DNA of 15,115 bases from CAYUWH01 sp964448615 (GCA_964448615.1 CAYUWH010000035.1:1-15115), one strand, 5' to 3'; counted from the stretch's first letter, positions 1-7,403 are shown. Notes: generated by a model not told the origin, from the letters alone. Translations and numbers: made by a program.

Positions 1-76
1 GTGAACGCAAAAACTCTATGGCCATGGTCTTCACTGGTCTTTCCAAACGTGATCGCCCCACTACGACACGATCGCC

Positions 77-1204
77 TTAGATCGGCTTCGCATGCACCAA
101 GTACCGCTGGCTAATGGAATCTGGGGGCCAGCAGGTATAGAGAATCAACTCCTCTTCTCCGCCGCTCTGGTAAGCGCTCATATCGTTGGCGGGGACAGCC
201 TGCTTGAAGCTAACTTCGTAGGTGTGCTGCTTCCCGTTATAATTCACGTAAACCTTGTCACCGATGTTCAGCTTGTTGATCTGGCGGAAGATCTTGGTGT
301 AGGGCGACACGTCCCACGGATAGCTGCTGGAGTGACCGTAAATCAGAATTTTCCCCGCATTGCCCGGATAGGTAAACAGATGTCCAACACCCTGTTGCAG
401 CGGTGCAAGCAAACCTTTTGACGTAAAGGGATCGGTGGGATGCGTGATGGTGAGATTATTCACACCGAGCGTCGGCATGGAGATGGAGAATCCATCCGTG
501 GCAGCGGGCGTTGTCGTCGGTGTCGTGCGCTGTGCGGTGTTCTGCGTGTTGGTGGTAATCGGCTGAATCCGTCGCGTCGTGGTCGTGGTTTGCGTATTCG
601 TGACCGGGCGCACGGCAACAACGGGCTGCGGCTTCGGAAGATATCCTTGAGAAGGATTGATCGAGAGGGCGATGCGCTCCGGGCTTTGGATCCCGGCCGA
701 ACTCATCATCGTGTAATAGTCTTGCTGGGAAATCGCGGATCCAATGCGAAGACTGGACGGCAACGACAATCCGGAAGCGCGCGCATCACTCAGGACGCTC
801 GCGGCCCAATTCGATCCTGCGCTTGGCGCATAGAGCACGACTTCATTGCTGTTCTGACCGCGCATTTTCAGCATCAATGCCGCCGCCTCTTCCACCGTGA
901 TCGGCGAACGGGGGCGGAACATGCGCTGCGCATTCCCATTGATCAAGCCAGCTTCAAATGCCGTTTCCAAATATGGCCCGTACCACGCTTTCGGATTCGC
1001 ATCCAAATAGAGCGGCATCGGGGGCATGTTCTTGATGTACCACTGCAAACGCGTGCGGAGCTGTGGCTGCGCATCCACGACCAAGGCAACGGCCTCGGCG
1101 CGGCTGATATCGGGCCGAAACGCCGCATCCACAACGGAAATAACTCCTGCTCCACCCAAGGCAACTACCAAGCCGGCGACGAGAGAGATCGTGAATCGGC
1201 GCAT
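77..1204 (-). CDS. SLH-like repeat protein fused to a C-terminal sortase domain
   Basis: 375-residue predicted surface transpeptidase. Residues 7-28 form a hydrophobic N-terminal signal/anchor after MRR. Residues about 29-175 look like two to three S-layer-homology-type repeats (FRPDISRAEAVALVV, then AFEAGLINGN...FRPRSPITVEEAAALML). Residues about 195-237 are a Thr/Gln/Pro-rich linker. Residues about 240-375 are the sortase fold. The expected catalytic residues are all visible: His291 in IYGHSSS, Cys358 in LYTCWPP and Arg367 in SQRYLV. Sortases cleave a sorting motif in an exported protein and transfer it to an amine; the SLH-like part would tether the enzyme to the cell wall or S-layer (inference). 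It is encoded alone, and no protein in the window ends in an LPXTG-type signal, so substrates must be elsewhere. The start is supported by a promoter that would place transcription start about 4 nt upstream. The domain call is strong; sortase class (D/E-like) is uncertain. Confidence 0.88.
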   Translation of the reverse strand: MRRFTISLVAGLVVALGGAGVISVVDAAFRPDISRAEAVALVVDAQPQLRTRLQWYIKNMPPMPLYLDANPKAWYGPYLETAFEAGLINGNAQRMFRPRSPITVEEAAALMLKMRGQNSNEVVLYAPSAGSNWAASVLSDARASGLSLPSSLRIGSAISQQDYYTMMSSAGIQSPERIALSINPSQGYLPKPQPVVAVRPVTNTQTTTTTRRIQPITTNTQNTAQRTTPTTTPAATDGFSISMPTLGVNNLTITHPTDPFTSKGLLAPLQQGVGHLFTYPGNAGKILIYGHSSSYPWDVSPYTKIFRQINKLNIGDKVYVNYNGKQHTYEVSFKQAVPANDMSAYQSGGEEELILYTCWPPDSISQRYLVHAKPI

Positions 1205-1214
1205 AAAGGTAGTA

Positions 1215-1242
1215 AATTTAACATAATACAGCTCTTTGTCAA
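1215..1242 (-). promoter_or_regulatory. Putative promoter of the sortase gene, nearly leaderless
   Basis: On the minus strand a perfect -35 TTGACA (1237-1242) is followed after 16 bp by TAAATT (1215-1220), a 4/6 match to TATAAT preceded by an extended -10 TGn. Transcription would start near 1208, only about 4 nt before the ATG at 1204. No Shine-Dalgarno sequence lies between. Confidence 0.5.
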
Positions 1243-1340
1243 TGTTTTATAGGGTCAGAAAGACACAAAATTCTGGGCAAATCCGCCATTCCGTATAGGG
1301 TATCGCCCGACAGGGCATTCTCCTCTACTCTATCGCTTCT

Positions 1341-2435
1341 ATGGCACTCACAATCGGTATCGTCGGCCTTCCGAACGTCGGCAAATCCACCCTCTTTAAC
1401 GCGCTCACCAAGAGCCGCGGGGCTCAGGCAGCCAACTATCCGTTCTGCACGATCGACCCGAACGTGGGCATCGTGGAGGTGCCGGATACGCGCCTGCAGA
1501 CCCTCACCGATATCGTAAAGCCTGAGAAGGTGGTCCCGACTGCCGTGAGTTTCGTGGATATCGCGGGACTTGTGAAAGGCGCTTCGAAAGGAGAAGGACT
1601 CGGCAATCAATTTCTCCATCACATCCGTGAGGCAGACGCGATTTGTCAGGTGGTACGCGCCTTCGGTGGCGGCGACATCATTCACGTCGAAGGATCGGTC
1701 GACCCGAAGCGCGATCGTGAAATTATTGAAACCGAACTGATGCTCGCGGATTTGGATACGCTCAAAAAGCGCATCGACAAAAATCAGGGCGGAGTCCGCA
1801 GCGGCGATAAAGCGAAAGTGGCGGAAGGCGCGCTGCTCGAAAAAATGCTGAAGTGGATCGAAGACGGAAAAATGCTGCGCCTCCTTCCTCTCGATAAGGA
1901 AGAAACCGAACTCGCGAAGACGTTACACCTCCTCACGCTCAAGCCGCTGCTCTACGCCGTAAACGTCGCGGAGCACGAACTCAAGACCGCGAACACAGCT
2001 GCCCTACGCACGCAACTCGGCGTGGATGATGCAACGGAAGTGATTCCCATCTCCGCAAAAATCGAGGAAGACTTGCAGGACTTGAATGCCGAAGAGACGA
2101 AAGTGTTTTTGGATGATCTCGGCGTGACGTCTTCGGGACTCGATCGCCTCATCGCCTCCGCCTACAAGGCACTCGGACTTATTACGTACTTCACCGCAGG
2201 CGTGAAAGAAGTCCGCGCATGGACCGTGCACGTGGGCGCAACCGCGCCTCAGGCCGCCGGGGTGATTCATACCGACTTTGAACGCGGCTTCATTTGCGCG
2301 GAAACCATCGCCTTTGACGATTACGTGCGCTGCCAGGGAGAAAAAGGTGCAAAGGAGCAGGGCAAGATGAGAACGGAAGGAAAAACGTACATCGTGAAAG
2401 ATGGCGACGTGATGCATTTTAGGTTTAACGTCTGA
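1341..2435 (+). CDS. ychF: Ribosome-associated P-loop ATPase YchF (OLA1 family)
   Basis: 364 residues, the normal size of the YchF/OLA1 family. The P-loop is GLPNVGKST at residues 9-17 and the G3 motif is DIAG at 73-76. The base-specificity motif is NVAE (208-211) instead of the NKxD of GTPases, which explains the family's preference for ATP. A helical coiled domain follows G3, and a TGS domain occupies about 282-364 (AWTVHVGATAPQAAGVIHTD, ending VMHFRFNV). YchF is a cytosolic ATPase that binds the ribosome and affects stress responses and translation (family knowledge). The ATG at 1341 places the P-loop at the usual position. It is preceded by a pyrimidine-rich stretch without a Shine-Dalgarno sequence. 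The TGA stop overlaps the first base of the 9-bp repeat element that follows. Confidence 0.97.
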   Translation: MALTIGIVGLPNVGKSTLFNALTKSRGAQAANYPFCTIDPNVGIVEVPDTRLQTLTDIVKPEKVVPTAVSFVDIAGLVKGASKGEGLGNQFLHHIREADAICQVVRAFGGGDIIHVEGSVDPKRDREIIETELMLADLDTLKKRIDKNQGGVRSGDKAKVAEGALLEKMLKWIEDGKMLRLLPLDKEETELAKTLHLLTLKPLLYAVNVAEHELKTANTAALRTQLGVDDATEVIPISAKIEEDLQDLNAEETKVFLDDLGVTSSGLDRLIASAYKALGLITYFTAGVKEVRAWTVHVGATAPQAAGVIHTDFERGFICAETIAFDDYVRCQGEKGAKEQGKMRTEGKTYIVKDGDVMHFRFNV

Positions 2436-2525
2436 AGAAACCGAGGAGTCCGACGATACCGAAGAGTCCGAAGAAGAATTAGCCTCCCCGGACTCTTCGG
2501 ATTCCTCGGTTTCTTCGGTATCCTC
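2434..2525. repeat. Opposed arrays of a 9-bp unit forming a long imperfect hairpin
   Basis: The left half is five tandem 9-mers of consensus GARGANWCC (2434-2478). The right half is four reverse-complement 9-mers (2490-2525: GGACTCTTC, GGATTCCTC, GGTTTCTTC, GGTATCCTC). Two exact pairings are visible: 2434-2447 with 2503-2516 (14 bp) and 2459-2470 with 2489-2500 (12 bp). The element begins on the ychF stop codon and ends 5 bp before the RNHCP start codon. It could act as a terminator-like structure for ychF, but it lacks a clear U-tract. Similar units occur upstream of the gene starting at 3479 and inside the Ser-rich coding region at about 12767-12793 and 13022-13057. Confidence 0.85.
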
Positions 2526-2530
2526 TCTCT

Positions 2531-2833
2531 ATGGTCTTCATCGCCCGCCAGGAACCGTTCAATTGCGAGCATTGTGGCAAGCCCGTCGAACCGCTCGATC
2601 AAGGCAGCTATCGTAACCACTGTCCGTTTTGCTTGTACTCCAAACATGTCGATAAAGACGGGCCCGGCGACCGCGCCTCAAGTTGCAAGGGCCTCATGGA
2701 ACCCCTGAGTTTGGATTACAAAGGATCGAAGGGTTGGATCATCGTTCACGAGTGCCGCAAGTGCGGGAAGATGATCCCGAATAAAACCGCCCCTGATGAC
2801 GACCTTTCGGCTATCCCAAAAGAAGAATTCTAA
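2531..2833 (+). CDS. RNHCP domain-containing zinc-ribbon protein
   Basis: 100 residues, unknown biochemical role. The family-defining Arg-Asn-His-Cys-Pro motif is at residues 28-32, and the protein has paired cysteines typical of a metal-binding ribbon: C12/C15, C31/C34 and C75/C78, with an additional C52. The segment YRNHCPFCLYSKHVD and the HECRKCGK motif fit the RNHCP family (Pfam RNHCP). Many Cys pairs without enzymatic motifs suggest a small nucleic-acid- or protein-binding zinc protein (inference). The start ATG is preceded by TCTCT and the 9-bp repeat unit GGTATCCTC, with no Shine-Dalgarno sequence. It lies 95 bp after ychF in the same direction and converges on the unknown gene at 3033-3479. 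Confidence 0.9.
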   Translation: MVFIARQEPFNCEHCGKPVEPLDQGSYRNHCPFCLYSKHVDKDGPGDRASSCKGLMEPLSLDYKGSKGWIIVHECRKCGKMIPNKTAPDDDLSAIPKEEF

Positions 2834-2834
2834 G

Positions 2835-2848
2835 TGTACGTTTGTACA
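2835..2848. repeat. Small inverted repeat TGTAC-GTTT-GTACA after the RNHCP gene
   Basis: A 5-bp stem with a 4-nt loop begins 2 nt after the RNHCP stop codon. It is too short and lacks a T-tract, so it is at best a weak 3'-end structure. Confidence 0.3.
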
Positions 2849-2870
2849 ACAAGGCCTACTTTGAAGCGAG

Positions 2871-2898
2871 TTGATAACGTAATTTGTTCAACTTTAAT
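2871..2898 (+). promoter_or_regulatory. Possible plus-strand promoter in the RNHCP-3033 intergenic gap
   Basis: TTGATA (2871-2876, 5/6), 16-bp spacer, TTTAAT (2893-2898, 5/6). Transcription would start near 2905 and run into a stretch with no ORF longer than 17 codons (2904-2957 and 2997-3050). A 6-bp stem (2942-2947 with 2966-2971) lies in the putative transcript. This could be a small RNA or a chance match. Confidence 0.25.
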
Positions 2899-3032
2899 CT
2901 CTTATGCAAGCGGAAGTTAGGCAACTGCTCTTGAAACAACGGTGGACGGCAGCGTAGGGTTCGTGGTCCACACTCCGTGCTTCCCTCTCTCCTTGTATGA
3001 AGTGGTTTCTTCTCCTCTGCGCCTTCGGCATG

Positions 3033-3479
3033 TTATTCACCAGCTTTTAAGAACTGCGACACATACTGATCGCTCAATGCCGGCTTGATCGGCAACTTCT
3101 CCTGCACGTTTCCCTCCGGAATGACCACCAAGGCATCTTGGTGCGTTTGAGGATGAGAGGAAACTTGGACGATGAACTTCCCCTGCTTGAGGGATTCTTT
3201 GGCGGCTGCCGATGGCGCTTGTTCCAGCACCTCTTCTACGTCGCGGTTCTCGAATATTTCTTGCAATTTCTCTTTGACGGAATCGTGTACCCACGGTTCG
3301 GATTCCATTTTGAAATTCAGCTCCGCCAGCTTTTCACTGCGTCGCATTTCTTCTTTAATCGCCTCCGGTCCGTGCTGCCGCACTTTCTCGCGTAGTCGTT
3401 CATATGCTTCCGGACTCATCATCCGCTTGAGCTTTCGGCCTTCAGGAGATGCTAAGAGTTTTTCAAGATGGTCGGACAT
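3033..3479 (-). CDS. Uncharacterised charged, mostly helical protein
   Basis: 148 residues from the ATG at 3479. I do not recognise a family. Residues 1-100 are rich in Lys, Arg and Glu and predicted helical (LEKLLASPEGRKLKRMM, YERLREKVRQHG, VKEKLQEIFENRDVEEVLEQ). Residues about 110-148 look more extended (KFIVQVSSHPQTHQDALVVIPEG). There is no signal peptide, transmembrane segment or Cys, so a cytosolic protein is likely. The frame stays open 13 codons further upstream, but the internal ATG was chosen because exactly the same repeat and 5-bp spacing precede the RNHCP start. Those 13 codons translate the repeat itself (SLRYPLS). It is convergent with the RNHCP gene and lies downstream of the nrdJ terminator, so it is probably a separate transcript. 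No function is proposed. Confidence 0.75.
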   Translation of the reverse strand: MSDHLEKLLASPEGRKLKRMMSPEAYERLREKVRQHGPEAIKEEMRRSEKLAELNFKMESEPWVHDSVKEKLQEIFENRDVEEVLEQAPSAAAKESLKQGKFIVQVSSHPQTHQDALVVIPEGNVQEKLPIKPALSDQYVSQFLKAGE

Positions 3480-3484
3480 AGAAA

Positions 3485-3511
3485 GAGGATACCGAAGAGA
3501 CCAAGGAAACT
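3485..3511 (-). repeat. Three 9-bp repeat units at the start of the unknown gene
   Basis: Read on the plus strand the units are GAGGATACC, GAAGAGACC and AAGGAAACT. Read in the gene's direction, the unit next to the start is GGTATCCTC followed by 5 nt (TTTCT) and ATG. This is the same arrangement as at 2517-2531 (GGTATCCTC, TCTCT, ATG). Over about 29 nt the two upstream regions differ at only three positions. Confidence 0.85.
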
Positions 3512-3544
3512 GAAACAATGATCAGGGAATGGCTATCGTTATGT

Positions 3545-3562
3545 TTTCCCCTCCGAGGGAAA
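3545..3562. repeat. Short hairpin TTTCCC/GGGAAA
   Basis: A 6-bp perfect stem with loop CTCCGA in the gap between nrdJ and the unknown gene. No T-tract follows and its role is unknown. Confidence 0.35.
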
Positions 3563-3573
3563 TGACCACACGT

Positions 3574-3606
3574 GTGTAGGGACGTGCAATTTGCACGTCC
3601 CTACAC
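3574..3606. repeat. Near-perfect palindrome, REP/MITE-like, 33 bp
   Basis: The arms GTGTAGGGACGTGCAA (3574-3589) and its exact complement (3591-3606) are separated by a single T. The overlapping CACACGTGTG (3567-3576) is itself a 10-bp palindrome. Palindromes of this kind, with a GTAGGGACG-type core, are dispersed as short non-coding repeats in many environmental bacteria (from memory, not searched). It contains no gene and lies just downstream of the nrdJ terminator. Confidence 0.85.
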
Positions 3607-3663
3607 GGATGATGTCGTAATTATTGTAACAAAACATTTTGTCTTGCTTGCGTTTATCATTTC

Positions 3664-3685
3664 AAAAACCCCTCTTTCGAGGGGT
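3664..3685 (-). terminator. Rho-independent terminator of nrdJ
   Basis: On the minus strand ACCCCTC-GAAA-GAGGGGT (3668-3685) is followed by TTTTT (3664-3668, overlapping the stem end). It starts 31 bp past the nrdJ stop. The 7-bp GC-rich stem, GNRA-type loop and U-tract make it convincing. Confidence 0.85.
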
Positions 3686-3716
3686 CTTTGTGTTCTTTCA
3701 ATATCGTATTAAAGGA

Positions 3717-6700
3717 TCACGAGCAGCCCGATGTCGCGCCACAATCCAAACATACTTCACACGATCCATTTCGTTTCATCTTCACGGAACCACAGCCGGA
3801 ACAGATGGAACCGGTGTAGCCTTGCTGCTTGGCCTGTGAGAGCTTGCTAGGTGAAGCCTCGGCTTCTTGCTGGGCTTCTTCCACGTATTTTCCTTCCAGC
3901 GTGGAGAAGAGCTCCGGAACGGCGGCGCCTTCATCGACGACCGGGAGACGCATGGCGAATGCATCCTTGCTCTTGGTCCCCTCTCGGTATGCCTGTTCGA
4001 CAAGATCATGATTGTGAATGCGGCAGGCATCGTCTTTGGAGAGGAACTTCAACGCCATCCAGCGTGCGAGGTAGTCCATGATCGACTTCACCATCGGAAT
4101 CTCTTTGTTGTCGGTCATGCCCATCGGCTCGAAGCGCGCGTGCGCCATTTTCTCGCAGAGCACCTGAAGCGGCACGCCGTACTGCAAGTTCATCGACATG
4201 CTGAGCGCCCACATATCCATCACGCCGGAAAGCATGGACCCTTCTTTGTTCATCTTAATGAAGATTTCGCCGGGCGCGCCATCCTCGTAGAGACCGACCG
4301 TGACATAGCCTTCGTGTCCCGCAATCGAGAATTTGTGCGTGAGGGACATGCGCTCGGCCGGCAGTTTCCTGCGTCGTGGCATTTCTTTGTAGACGATCTT
4401 CTCCTTGATGATCTCTTTCACTGCCTCTTCTTTCTTCTCCTCTTTGCTGTCCGACGATGTGGTGTTGAGGGCCTGGCTCATCTTGCACCCATCACGATAC
4501 AACGCATTCGCCTTGAGCGACAATTTCCAGCTGAGGAAGTAGGCATTCTTGATATCCTCGACCGTCGCTTCGTTGGGGAGGTTGATGGTCTTGGAGATGG
4601 CGCCGGAGATGAACGGCTGTGCGGCGGCCATCATGCGAATATGGCCTTCGTAGGCAATGAAACGCTTGCCGGTCTTCCCGCACTTGTTGGCACAATCGAA
4701 GACGGCGAGATGCTCTTCTTTGAGATGCGGCGCACCTTCGACGGTCATGTGACCACACACATGCAAGTTCGCGTCTTCGATCTCTTCTTTGGTGAAGCCA
4801 AGCGCGCGCAACATGTTGAATTGCTTGTCAGCGAGCTGCTCATCGGTGAATCCGAGGCGCTTCATGGTTTCCTCGCCGAGCACCCACTGGTTGAAGGCGA
4901 AACCGAGTTCAAACACGGTCGTCAGCTGCTTCTCGATTTTTGCGATGTCTTCATCGGTGAAGCCCTTGTCACGCAGGCTCTTGCGATTGATGTGCGGAGA
5001 TCCTTCGAGGCTCAGTGAGCCCATCACGTATTTCATGATCTCGCGTACTTCGGACTCCGTGTACTTCATCGCATGCAACGCGGGTTCCACGGATTGGTTG
5101 GCGATCTTCATGTAACCGCCGCCCGCGAGCTTCTTGAATTTCACGAGGGCGAAATCCGGCTCGATACCCGTCGTGTCGCAGTCCATAAGAAGCCCAATGG
5201 TGCCTGTCGGTGCGATCACCGTGACCTGTGCGTTGCGATAGCCGTACTGCTCGCCCCACGTGAGGGCGCGATCCCAACACTCCTTGGCGTACTGCAAGAG
5301 TTCCGACGGGCACTCTTCTTGATCCAAGCCAACGGGATTCACGTGCAATCCTTCGAATTCCTTCGGCGCGGCATCATAGGCCGTGCGACGATGGTTACGT
5401 ATGACGCGCAGCATGTGTTTGCTGTTTTTGCCGTAACCCGGGAACGCACCAAGGTGCTTGGCCATGAGGGCAGAGGTGGCGTATGACTCACCCGTGAGCA
5501 TGGCCGTGATGGCTCCGACAATGGCACGTCCACGGTCCGAATCATAGGGAATACCCATGCGCATCAACATCGCACCGGCATTGGCATAGCCAAGACCGAG
5601 TGTGCGGAACTTATAGCTGAGCTCCGCGATTTCCTTGCTGGGGAATTGCGCCATGAGCACGGAGATTTCCAATACCATCGTCCACAGACGCGTGGCATGG
5701 AGGAACTTTTCGGTTTCGAAGGTGCCATGCTCGTTGTCGTAGAACTTGAGCAAGTTGAGCGATGCCAAGTTGCACGCCGTATTATCGAGGAACATGTACT
5801 CACTGCAGGGGTTCGAGGCATTAATGCGACCATCGGCAGGACACGTGTGCCAGTCATTGATGGTCGTGTCGTACTGCACGCCGGGATCGGCGCAAGCCCA
5901 TGCGGCATAACCGATCTGGTCCCAGAGGGCGCGAGCCTTGAGCGTCTTGGAGGGCTTGGGGTCGCGCTTTTCTTTGGCAGCTTTTTTCAGCTCCGTTCTC
6001 CAGTAGAGATTCCAGTCACTGTCTTTCTCAATCGATTCGAAGAATTCATGGGCGATGCGCACGGAGTTGTTGGAGTTCTGACCGGAAACGGTGGCATACG
6101 CCTCACCGTTGAAGTCGCTGTCATAGCCCGCCTTCACCATCGCGGCGACTTTCTTTTCTTCATTCACCTTCCAGTTGATGAACTCTTCGATGTCCGGATG
6201 ATCGAGATCAAGACACACCATCTTCGCCGCTCTGCGGGTGGTGCCGCCAGACTTGATAGCGCCCGCTGCACGATCACCGATCTTGAGAAAGCTCATGAGA
6301 CCGGAACTCTTGCCTCCGCCGCTGAGCGGTTCGCCCGCACCACGGAGATTGGAGAAGTTGGTGCCCGTGCCGGATCCGAACTTGAAGAGGCGCGCCTCGC
6401 GCGTCCAGAGATCCATGATGCCGCCAGGGTTCACCATATCGTCATCGACAGACTGGATGAAGCACGCATGCGGCTGCGGATGCGTGTAGGCATCCTCGCT
6501 CTTCTTCACTTCGCCGGTCTTCGGGTCGCAGTAATAATGCCCCTGTGCCGGACCCGTGATGCCGTACGCGGTGTTCAGACCCGTGTTGAACCACTGCGGG
6601 CTGTTCGGGGCGGCCATCTGGTGCACGAGCATATACGAGAGCTCGTCTTCGAATGCCTGCGCATCTTGCTTGGTCGCAAAGTACTTGTAGTTCTCACCCC

Positions 6701-7106
6701 ACGTTCTCCAGCATCCTGCGAGACGACGGACGATTTGCTTCACGCTCTTCTCCGGGCCGGTGACCACTTCTCCTTTTGCATCTTTGAGAAGATTTCCATC
6801 TTTGTCCTTTTGAGGGACTCCCGCCTTGCGGAAATATTTACTGACCACGATATCGGTCGCCACCTGACTCCAGTCGGCGGGAATTTCCGCATCCTCCATC
6901 TCGAACACCACAGAACCGTTGGTGTTGGTGATGCGACTCACGCGCTTCTCGTACAGCACTTCCTCCAGCGGGTCACTGCCCGGCGTGGTGAACACGCGCG
7001 GAATCGAGAGGCCGTCGGCAGTGAGGCGCTCATCGCGCTCGTCAAAAAGTCGCTGTGTCTGTTGTGTGTCAGTAGGCGTATCCGTGGCAGTAATCGGGTT
7101 CATCAT
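3717..7106 (-). CDS. nrdJ: Adenosylcobalamin-dependent (class II) ribonucleoside-diphosphate reductase
   Basis: 1129 residues, the long NrdJ type. It reduces ribonucleotides to deoxyribonucleotides with a thiyl radical generated from adenosylcobalamin, so it needs no oxygen-requiring radical subunit. Visible landmarks: NSPQWFNTGL (168-177); C215 in PHACFIQSV and C445 in NTACNLASL as the redox pair; the radical Cys434 with Glu436 in NPCSEY; the FGSGTGTNFSNLRG loop (243-256); and APTGTIGLL (632-640). A Lys/Glu-rich linker (about 888-908) leads to a TSCPD domain (about 909-1022, THKFSIAGHEGY). The C-terminal Cys cluster (1102, 1105, 1116, 1119, 1122, 1128) is the family's zinc-ribbon/redox tail. 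The start is M88 of a longer open frame, since residues upstream of 7106 do not resemble NrdJ. No intein is visible. No NrdR box or cobalamin riboswitch was recognised upstream. Confidence 0.96.
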   Translation of the reverse strand: MMNPITATDTPTDTQQTQRLFDERDERLTADGLSIPRVFTTPGSDPLEEVLYEKRVSRITNTNGSVVFEMEDAEIPADWSQVATDIVVSKYFRKAGVPQKDKDGNLLKDAKGEVVTGPEKSVKQIVRRLAGCWRTWGENYKYFATKQDAQAFEDELSYMLVHQMAAPNSPQWFNTGLNTAYGITGPAQGHYYCDPKTGEVKKSEDAYTHPQPHACFIQSVDDDMVNPGGIMDLWTREARLFKFGSGTGTNFSNLRGAGEPLSGGGKSSGLMSFLKIGDRAAGAIKSGGTTRRAAKMVCLDLDHPDIEEFINWKVNEEKKVAAMVKAGYDSDFNGEAYATVSGQNSNNSVRIAHEFFESIEKDSDWNLYWRTELKKAAKEKRDPKPSKTLKARALWDQIGYAAWACADPGVQYDTTINDWHTCPADGRINASNPCSEYMFLDNTACNLASLNLLKFYDNEHGTFETEKFLHATRLWTMVLEISVLMAQFPSKEIAELSYKFRTLGLGYANAGAMLMRMGIPYDSDRGRAIVGAITAMLTGESYATSALMAKHLGAFPGYGKNSKHMLRVIRNHRRTAYDAAPKEFEGLHVNPVGLDQEECPSELLQYAKECWDRALTWGEQYGYRNAQVTVIAPTGTIGLLMDCDTTGIEPDFALVKFKKLAGGGYMKIANQSVEPALHAMKYTESEVREIMKYVMGSLSLEGSPHINRKSLRDKGFTDEDIAKIEKQLTTVFELGFAFNQWVLGEETMKRLGFTDEQLADKQFNMLRALGFTKEEIEDANLHVCGHMTVEGAPHLKEEHLAVFDCANKCGKTGKRFIAYEGHIRMMAAAQPFISGAISKTINLPNEATVEDIKNAYFLSWKLSLKANALYRDGCKMSQALNTTSSDSKEEKKEEAVKEIIKEKIVYKEMPRRRKLPAERMSLTHKFSIAGHEGYVTVGLYEDGAPGEIFIKMNKEGSMLSGVMDMWALSMSMNLQYGVPLQVLCEKMAHARFEPMGMTDNKEIPMVKSIMDYLARWMALKFLSKDDACRIHNHDLVEQAYREGTKSKDAFAMRLPVVDEGAAVPELFSTLEGKYVEEAQQEAEASPSKLSQAKQQGYTGSICSGCGSVKMKRNGSCEVCLDCGATSGCS

Positions 7107-7127
7107 GGCAAAAGTGGAGAAATGAGA

Positions 7128-7156
7128 AGAATACAGGATGTAGTGTCTAAAATCAA
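7128..7156 (-). promoter_or_regulatory. Weak promoter candidate for nrdJ
   Basis: On the minus strand TTGATT (7151-7156, 4/6), 17-bp spacer, TATTCT (7128-7133, 4/6). The start would be near 7121, giving a leader of about 15 nt before the ATG at 7106. The leader is pyrimidine-rich (CTCCACTTTTGCC) and has no Shine-Dalgarno sequence. Confidence 0.3.
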
Positions 7157-7249
7157 AACAAGGCCCAAGATATGGTAAGGAAAGGCCCGACGCAATCTCT
7201 ACTCCTTCACACAGATTGAACGCGATTTTCCATCTGTCAAAGTCTCTTC

Positions 7250-7271
7250 TGTGTACGCGTGCGCGCACGCA
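7250..7271. other. Alternating purine-pyrimidine tract with Z-DNA potential
   Basis: Twenty-two bases alternate strictly between pyrimidine and purine. The tract includes the perfect 14-bp palindrome GCGTGCGCGCACGC (7257-7270). Such GC/GT-rich tracts are classical Z-DNA candidates under negative supercoiling (established). Whether it affects the divergent promoters is unknown. Confidence 0.6.
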
Positions 7272-7403
7272 GCGGGCAAAAATTTCTTCCGCATTATGCA
7301 GCACAAAGAGAGCGTCTGAGCATCGTTTTTGCACTTGAGTAAAGTCGAAGTCTTTGGGGAATGACAATAGGAATTAACATGCAATTTCCGTCGCAAAGGC
7401 TGA

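Noticed and set aside
1..76. Possible end of another gene at the left edge
   Set aside because: No frame with recognisable protein sequence and no terminator hairpin was seen.
440..1252. 270-codon plus-strand ORF antisense to the sortase gene
   Set aside because: Arg-rich, no family signature, and entirely opposite the SLH/sortase coding frame.
2941..2975. tRNA-like stretch with GGTTCG between GTGGAC and GTCCAC
   Set aside because: No acceptor stem, D-arm or anticodon arm can be built around it; only a 6-bp stem with an 18-nt loop.
5646..7178. 510-codon plus-strand ORF antisense to nrdJ (and a 383-codon one at 3867-5018 in the same frame)
   Set aside because: Both are opposite to a clearly conserved coding frame, have no recognisable domains and share one antisense frame. 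They are codon-bias shadows.
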